Shown: positions 58,620-64,000 of the stretch, in pieces | Position numbering within the stretch: the first letter of the stretch is position 1 | How the letters are laid out: each line of letters opens with the position of its first letter | Assembly: GCA_951812925.1 (NCBI GenBank) | Contig: OX638368.1 | Coordinates: forward strand, 161,620,492 to 161,684,491 | Direction: 5' to 3' | Source of the DNA: Calliopum simillimum | Taxonomy: Eukaryota; Arthropoda; Insecta; Diptera; Lauxaniidae | Length of the DNA: 64,000 nucleotides | Made by a program: the position numbers and the translations under genes | Notes under the pieces: model-generated | Told to the model about the DNA's origin: nothing | The model's input: only the letters and a program-made list of their open reading frames with translations | Database searches by the model: none

Positions 58620-58953
58620 ACTAAAACTGGTTTTCACCAAATAGGTGGCGTCCGCGCATATTGCAATGTTTTTATGCATAAAACTGGTGCGCACGCGCAG
58701 TAAGCAAATTGCATTCTACGCGACGTTTTTCCTTAATAATAATAAATGAATTATTGTCGCTATGAATATTTTTTTCAATCTACAACGATTTGCGCATAAA
58801 GTGACTACATAAAAACTAAAAGCTAAACGTCATAGAGATCAATGTCTCGAAAGAGAAATCATTAAGGCGTTAACAAAAAGAAACCAAGATAATTGCAACT
58901 TGATCAACAACAACAAAATCATTTACTGAACTGAACCAACACAACATTAACAG
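58620..58953 (+). other. Candidate plus-strand leader exon
   Basis: A relatively GC-rich stretch with CAAC-rich, untranslated-leader-like sequence that ends in a consensus donor (ACATTAACAG|gtaagaaa). There is no long open frame. It could be the first non-coding exon of a gene transcribed away from Doa, continuing beyond the window. Evidence is composition and one splice signal only. Confidence 0.3.
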
Positions 58954-60340
58954 GTAAGAAAAAAAACACCAGACAGTTGCTAGTATCAATGAATGCAATG
59001 AAATTGATTTTTAATACGATTTTGCATGCATTAAAATAAAAAAAAAAACTTGCATATAGCGAAAACCACAAATTGAAGAAAAAAACTTCAGCTAAGAAGC
59101 AAAGGTGTTGTTTCAGCCTTGAATTTTAAGCATCAGTATTGCTCATTTCTGTGAAGCAAAATCAAAAGGGTACTTTAAATGAAAGTGAATTATCTTTTTT
59201 TTTTTTTTTTTGTGTATTGCACTTCCCCCAGACGGCATACAATATTACATCACAAGCATTTTTTCCACATAAATTTGAACTTTGTAAACTGTTCCCAATA
59301 TGCACTTGGATTGCTTTTTGTAACACCACAATACGTAGGCTATACGAAAAGTTTCGAGAATATAGTATGCCTAGTGTTTTCCGATGAACATTTTTATGAC
59401 AGTTGGAAAGTTTGTAATTTTTTAGGGCAAGTTTCTTCAGACCTCATCTTTCAGATCGCACTGTAACATTGTGTTTTATCCACTTGGAAATTCAATTCAT
59501 TGATAAAAGGAATAATCTTGTGGAAATTTCCATGCGATGAGTTTTAACTATTTTCGAGTATAACACTGTGCTATACGAAAGAAGTTCTGGGTTCTCACAT
59601 AGCACATCGTGTTTGGCACTCAAAAAAATAATTTTCGGCGTACTCGGTTTTTCTTCATCACCCAAGGTTTTTTTAGGCCTGCCGAAAGGTCGTTTTATAC
59701 CTAGAGGCGAAAAAAAATTTGTAGCTGACATTTACTTATTAACGAATTTTCATAAATTGATAAATTAAAAGAAACCAATTCAAAACGATTAATCATTTTG
59801 CTTTACGACAATTCAAGTTCTTAGCACTCAAAAGATCGAATCGATGGGTCATCTGCCTTAAAACCCCGACTTGGGGCCCAATTCCTTCTTAAGGATTTCG
59901 GCTTTCTACATGTCGTTTATCTCTTTATGGAACATATGTGCCATTTTTTATTCGAATATTGAAAGGATTCAAATAACATAATGGCATTTTAACATGAAAA
60001 TTATAATTTCAAAACTACAGTGACTTAGCTGAGTCACTGTGTACATACAAAAATAAAAATAAAAAATTAACAAAACGAAAACTGAAATACCCACACATGC
60101 ACTTTACTTTGTGGAAACAAATAAATAATCACAAGTATGTATTTTCAATGTTTTATTAACAAGGAAGGTTAAAAGCTGAGCTGATAAATCATTGTGTGCA
60201 AGCGTTAATGTGAAGCCAGTTAAAAAAAACCGACGAACCGACAGCCTGTTCTCGGGTGCGAGTGGAAAGAAATCAAAAACTTTACCATGTACCCATAATT
60301 ATGACTTTTCATAGCAAAACAACCAGTACACCAAGAAGCT
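58954..60340. other. Non-coding stretch with a possible transposon fossil
   Basis: Around 59.2-59.4 kb a plus frame reads VFSDEHFYDSWK, loosely like the C-terminal part of a THAP domain. On the minus strand an 79-residue frame (59731-59492) contains KRPFGRPKKT, an AT-hook-like core. Both are weak and neither is called a gene. Confidence 0.25.
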
Positions 60341-60771
60341 AAAACTCAACTCAGTAACCGCAATAAAGTTGCACCAGTAAGCCACAACAACAATCCAACG
60401 TTACCGCCACCGCCATCAGCAGCACCTTAACACCACCAGCGGCTATTTTCCCCACAGATGTTGGCACTCGCTTTGTATCTACAAAAATTAACTTTCATCC
60501 CACGTTTTATTTTCGCATGATTTTGATTTTAAAACAAAACAAATTTTTTTGTAAAAATTTAATTTTAAAGAACAAACAACTATATGATATTTGCAGCTGC
60601 TGCTGCTGCTAGGTAAGTGACTTCCATAACAACAACAATAAAAACAACAGCAACAACATTGAAAAATTAATATGATTTAAAATTGCCGCTAGCAATTCCG
60701 TTTCATTGCTGTCGTCATTTAAGTCACAGTAGATTGTAATAGCAACTTCAGTAAAAATTGCTGCAACAACG

Positions 60772-60987
60772 ATGACAATAACCGAGAGCAGAAGCATGAC
60801 GAGTCAAAACCCAACAAACAACAGCTGTGGCGTTGAAATCATAGCGATCTTAAATGATCCGAGTGAATATATATATCTCAGTAACAATACAAGCCAAGTG
60901 CTACAGAAGATGATGGACATTATGTCGTTACAGGATCAAATTGATAAAACGATACGTATATGCAATGATAGTTTGATGTTGTTTTAA
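60772..60987 (+). CDS. Candidate small protein (71 residues), unidentified
   Basis: ATG at 60772 opens a 71-codon frame (MTITESRSMTSQNPTNNSCG) ending at TAA. The second half looks like a structured amphipathic helix: DPSEYIYLSNNTSQVLQKMM then LQDQIDKTIRICNDSLML. Codon use and composition differ from the surrounding AT-rich DNA. Upstream at 60340-60610 is CA-rich leader-like sequence ending in CTAG|gtaagt, and a possible acceptor (caacttcag) precedes the ORF at about 60750. I do not recognise the family. It could also be an exon of a longer gene or a chance frame. Confidence 0.33.
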   Translation: MTITESRSMTSQNPTNNSCGVEIIAILNDPSEYIYLSNNTSQVLQKMMDIMSLQDQIDKTIRICNDSLMLF

Positions 60988-61024
60988 ACGGATAAACAGA
61001 CAATAGTTTATATTACTTTACTCC

Positions 61025-61450
61025 ACTTTTTGAATTAGATATATTTTTTTCGGCAAAAAAGTGTTGTATTTCTCAACATAGTCTTCTTTTAGCATGTTAC
61101 AGTTAGTTCGGCGTTTTTCCACAGCAATGATCTCTTCATTCGACTTAAATCTATTACCGCCTAGCCATTACTTCAGGTCTGGAAACAGCAAATAGTCGCA
61201 GAGGACTATATCTGGAGAATGTGCTCGAGGGGTAGCAGTTCGTAGCCAAATTTATGGGTTTTTGCCAAGGTGAGAGCACACGTGTTCACACCTAAATTGT
61301 CTTGATGAAACAGCACCTTTTTCTATGCGAAATGCGATCGTTTCTGTTTCAAATCAACTGACCCGCCATGACCTACTTTGTGGCACATTTCCCCGAAGAA
61401 ACCCACTATCCATGTTTCGTCCACGACAGCGAAACGGCGCAAAAACTCTT
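61025..61450 (-). pseudogene. Mariner transposase remnant
   Basis: The minus strand reads VDETWIVGFFGE and, further on, LFHQDNLGVNTCALTLAKTH, matching the second catalytic block of mariner transposases (HHDNAxxHT...LAKTHE...LLPHP). Stops and indels are frequent. No inverted ends are visible, so this is an old fragment. Confidence 0.7.
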
Positions 61451-63827
61451 CTTTGAATTAGTCACGCTACTGCCTTTATATTTAAAATTTCACAGTTGAC
61501 GGCAGCCGTGTTGGAGAAGTGTTGCGGGAAATTCAAAAAGTCTCGAACTTATCAAACAGCCCTCAGAAAGAGACAAAGTAAGATCTTTGAAAAGTACCGC
61601 ATTTAACAAAGGAATATTTCGTTGAGATGAAAATTTATCATTCAAATCGAAAAGCAATTTGTATGGAAAACCAAATCGGCTAATCGCTTAAACCAAGCAA
61701 GCGAAGCTAATACCTTTGTAAAACTTGTTGCAAATAAATTTATCTCTTAAGCAGAAATTATGACACCATTTTTTTAAATATTTTCAATTATTAAAAATTT
61801 GTTTTATCTACTTTTCGACCCTCTTTAGATCAGTTAATTTTTAAGGAGTATTCTGTTGAAAAATTGAAATCAATTCCTAGAGTTAATATTGCAATAGGGA
61901 TTGTTCCAGAAAGTCATATAACTTATCAGTTTTTATTTAAGAAACATTGGGAAGCATTCCAAAAACATCAACATTAATCAGTTCGTCGTTATTGCATCAC
62001 CGGTGTCAGTAATCTTCTTTCATGAAGCAAATTCCGCCAGAACAAAAAATTATGCGAAAATTAACCTTTGAGTTTTTAAAAAGACATGAGGCAGTAAATG
62101 TTTTAATCTCTAAAAAGATTGCAATGTGTTAAGCAAATCAATACCTTAATAAAAAATTGCCCATTTCCAGAAACACAGCATAAGTAGCCCTAAAATAAGC
62201 TCTTACAAACCACTACTTATTTGTGGTATTTCCTCTACGACCGCAAAAAACAGCAAGACTGAACTATGAATTCAGTTCATTGATATGCGTTCTCATTAAT
62301 TCACCAGAAATTTGAATTCGTCACTCTTTTTATCAACGCAACAACAACAGAGATAAAACTAACTCGAAATTTGTTGCGAAAACTGCGATGGAAGACACAC
62401 AAAGAAAAGCGAAATTAAAGTGTTAGCAATCAATATAAATGCTCGGCGTTGCGCAAATTTTACCTAGGGGCGGTCCATTTATTTCGTAATCAACAGTGTG
62501 GCTAATTTTGATGCCCGCCTCACATAATCTAACCACGCTTAGTCATTGGGAGACATCACGTAAGTACGAACTATGGCGCAACATAGAAGTAAAAATGAAT
62601 TAACATATACTTATGTCAACCAAAACTGTATTTAAAAGCGTTAAAATATCTGAAAATTTGTTCAGTTTCCAAAAAAAGCACACGTTATTCGAAAGTACAG
62701 ACTTTAGCGCAAAATGATCTGCAGATTTTAGGCAGTTTAGTTGACGTGAAACGTCCTATACAAACTTTTCTTTATCTCCCCGCATCCTTCTATGCATTAC
62801 AAACGGAAGAAAAAGTAAGTATAGTATACCCCTGGTATAGGGTATAAAAATTGCTGCTCTAGATCGTATTTATGTCAATTGGTACGCACAGTTATCTGTT
62901 TCCCAAATTACACAAGTGGCAAGTAATGGGACTTGTTTTATTTCCTAACTGTTTCCACTAAATTGAACAGTCACTGCGTTCATTGAACTGCCCCCGACCT
63001 TATAAAAAAACGAATGTAGGGAAGAGAGCTAAAGAAATTAAACGTTTAAATTACTCATCTGAGCAGCTGCAGAAGCTTACTTTCAAGCAGCAGCAATACA
63101 TTGACAAATGCTACTACTCAACGCAAGGTCTTACTCGTCTTGCCACCATTCCTACAATTGTGATATTACGAGCTGTTACTCGTTAATTATTTGAACCGAA
63201 GCTAAGGTCCACTGCTGCTTGCTTGCCATTGCATGATTATCCGAAATACTTAACCTCCCACCACTTCCCTTGGGCATCCAATGACTACAAGACACCGGTC
63301 GTACAATCGTATTTGGTAACAACAACAAAGTGTAGCGCTTTGAAAGTTCGTTTACTTTAAAGATAATGATGATTTGCGTTTTATGCCATACACTCCGGCG
63401 AAGTTCATCATTTTGTTTTATCTTTTTTTTTTATTTATATAGACTCTAGTCTTTCTAGTGCCTTGACTAATTTAATTTTAGTAATAGTAACTAAATAGTT
63501 TATTAATAATTTTCATTAAAGTAAAATAGAATATCGATTTTATAATATTAGGAAGCGCAATCCTGGCAATTAAACGCTTTATTTTTTAGTTTGTCATTTG
63601 TTGTGCCGAGCCCATTTAACGATTTGGTTCGACAGCTAAAAACATTTGGCGATGTTCCCATCATAATCCCCACAAAATTAAACATAAATAATTTTTTAAA
63701 AAGAATTACTGTAAGTGAAATTATGACATTGAAAGGGATAAAATCTATTTATGAGTTTTTTTGAATCATAATTTATTCAAGGATTAAAGTATCGTTACAA
63801 TCAGGCATGTTCTCAATTCCGATTTTG
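61451..63827. other. Non-coding stretch with one unexplained plus-strand frame
   Basis: AT-rich. At 62983-63186 a plus frame of 67 codons contains SEQLQKLTFKQQQYIDKCYY in a locally GC-richer patch. It may be leader sequence or a small ORF and has no recognised relative. A palindromic tract (about 62824-62850, CCCCTGGTATAGGG) is also present. Confidence 0.3.
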
Positions 63828-64000
63828 ATCGGAATCGGAATGTAATCAATCTTTAGGTGCTCTGCATTTCGAAAACCAAAATGGAATCGGAGTTTTATTG
63901 CAGTTACTGGTTTGAATCCGATTTACTAAAACGTAATTCCGATGAGGAGTTCAATATCGAAACGCAAAGCACCTTAAGATTGATTTCATTCCGATTCCGA
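63828..64000. repeat. Inverted-repeat element truncated by the window end
   Basis: The left arm (TCGGAATCGGAATGTAATCA, then AGGTGCTCTGC) is mirrored by the sequence at the very end of the window (GCAAAGCACCTTAAGATTGA, then TTCATTCCGATTCCGA). The spacer includes further TCCGATT motifs. The outer end lies at or just beyond position 64000. Confidence 0.65.

Noticed and set aside
1..64000. CRISPR array or prokaryotic operons
   Set aside because: The sequence is clearly eukaryotic with spliced genes; repeats are transposon ends and microsatellites, not spaced direct repeats.

Overview
The window is AT-rich, intron- and transposon-dense animal DNA. The coding exons are those of a cyclorrhaphan fly: the kinase exons read almost codon for codon like the Drosophila LAMMER kinase Darkener of apricot (Doa, the CLK orthologue). 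The mix of mariner, Tc1, hAT-like and foldback elements fits a tephritid fruit fly, but species assignment is inference.

One gene explains nearly all convincing coding sequence. On the minus strand, nine exons between 7607 and 812 encode a complete CLK/LAMMER catalytic domain of 374 residues. Splice phases agree at every junction and the total is 1,125 nt including the stop. Upstream of this common block lie several alternative 5' coding units, each ending in a phase-0 donor that can join the common acceptor at 7608: (a) a three-exon unit 20811-20414, 13964-13655, 11894-9960 (881 codons); (b) one giant Q/S-rich exon 36060-31717 (1,448 codons); (c) a 558-codon exon 38252-36579; (d) a 99-codon exon 42646-42350; (e) a 74-codon exon 44657-44436; (f) an Arg/Ser-rich exon 45947-45755 whose upstream partner I could not find. 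This matches the alternative-promoter organisation known for Drosophila Doa, where a common kinase domain carries different N-termini. Predicted isoforms from (a), (b), (c) and (e) are about 1255, 1822, 932 and 448 residues.

The introns and upstream flank are filled with mobile DNA. Three very long inverted-repeat (foldback) elements lie at 22010-23748 (CACTAG ends, TAA duplication), 29647-31336 (GGGTCATTTC ends, TACA duplication) and 46660-49080 (TAGGGTGCAGC ends, 8-bp duplication). Smaller elements include two hAT-like MITEs, two TA-flanked MITEs, several other inverted repeats, three mariner-like copies (16211-17325, 50809-51545 and a remnant near 61.0-61.4 kb) and Tc1-like copies at 18184-19099 and 26.4-26.8 kb. 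A 3.3-kb gypsy-type LTR element (53739-57043) has two 128-bp LTRs and gag, protease and integrase remnants but no reverse transcriptase. tRNA-like pol III promoter sequences occur near 28.9, 29.5 and 43.3 kb.

The last 6 kb show weak signs of plus-strand transcription away from Doa: a leader-like exon ending in a consensus donor at 58953 and a 71-codon small ORF at 60772-60987. Neither is identified.
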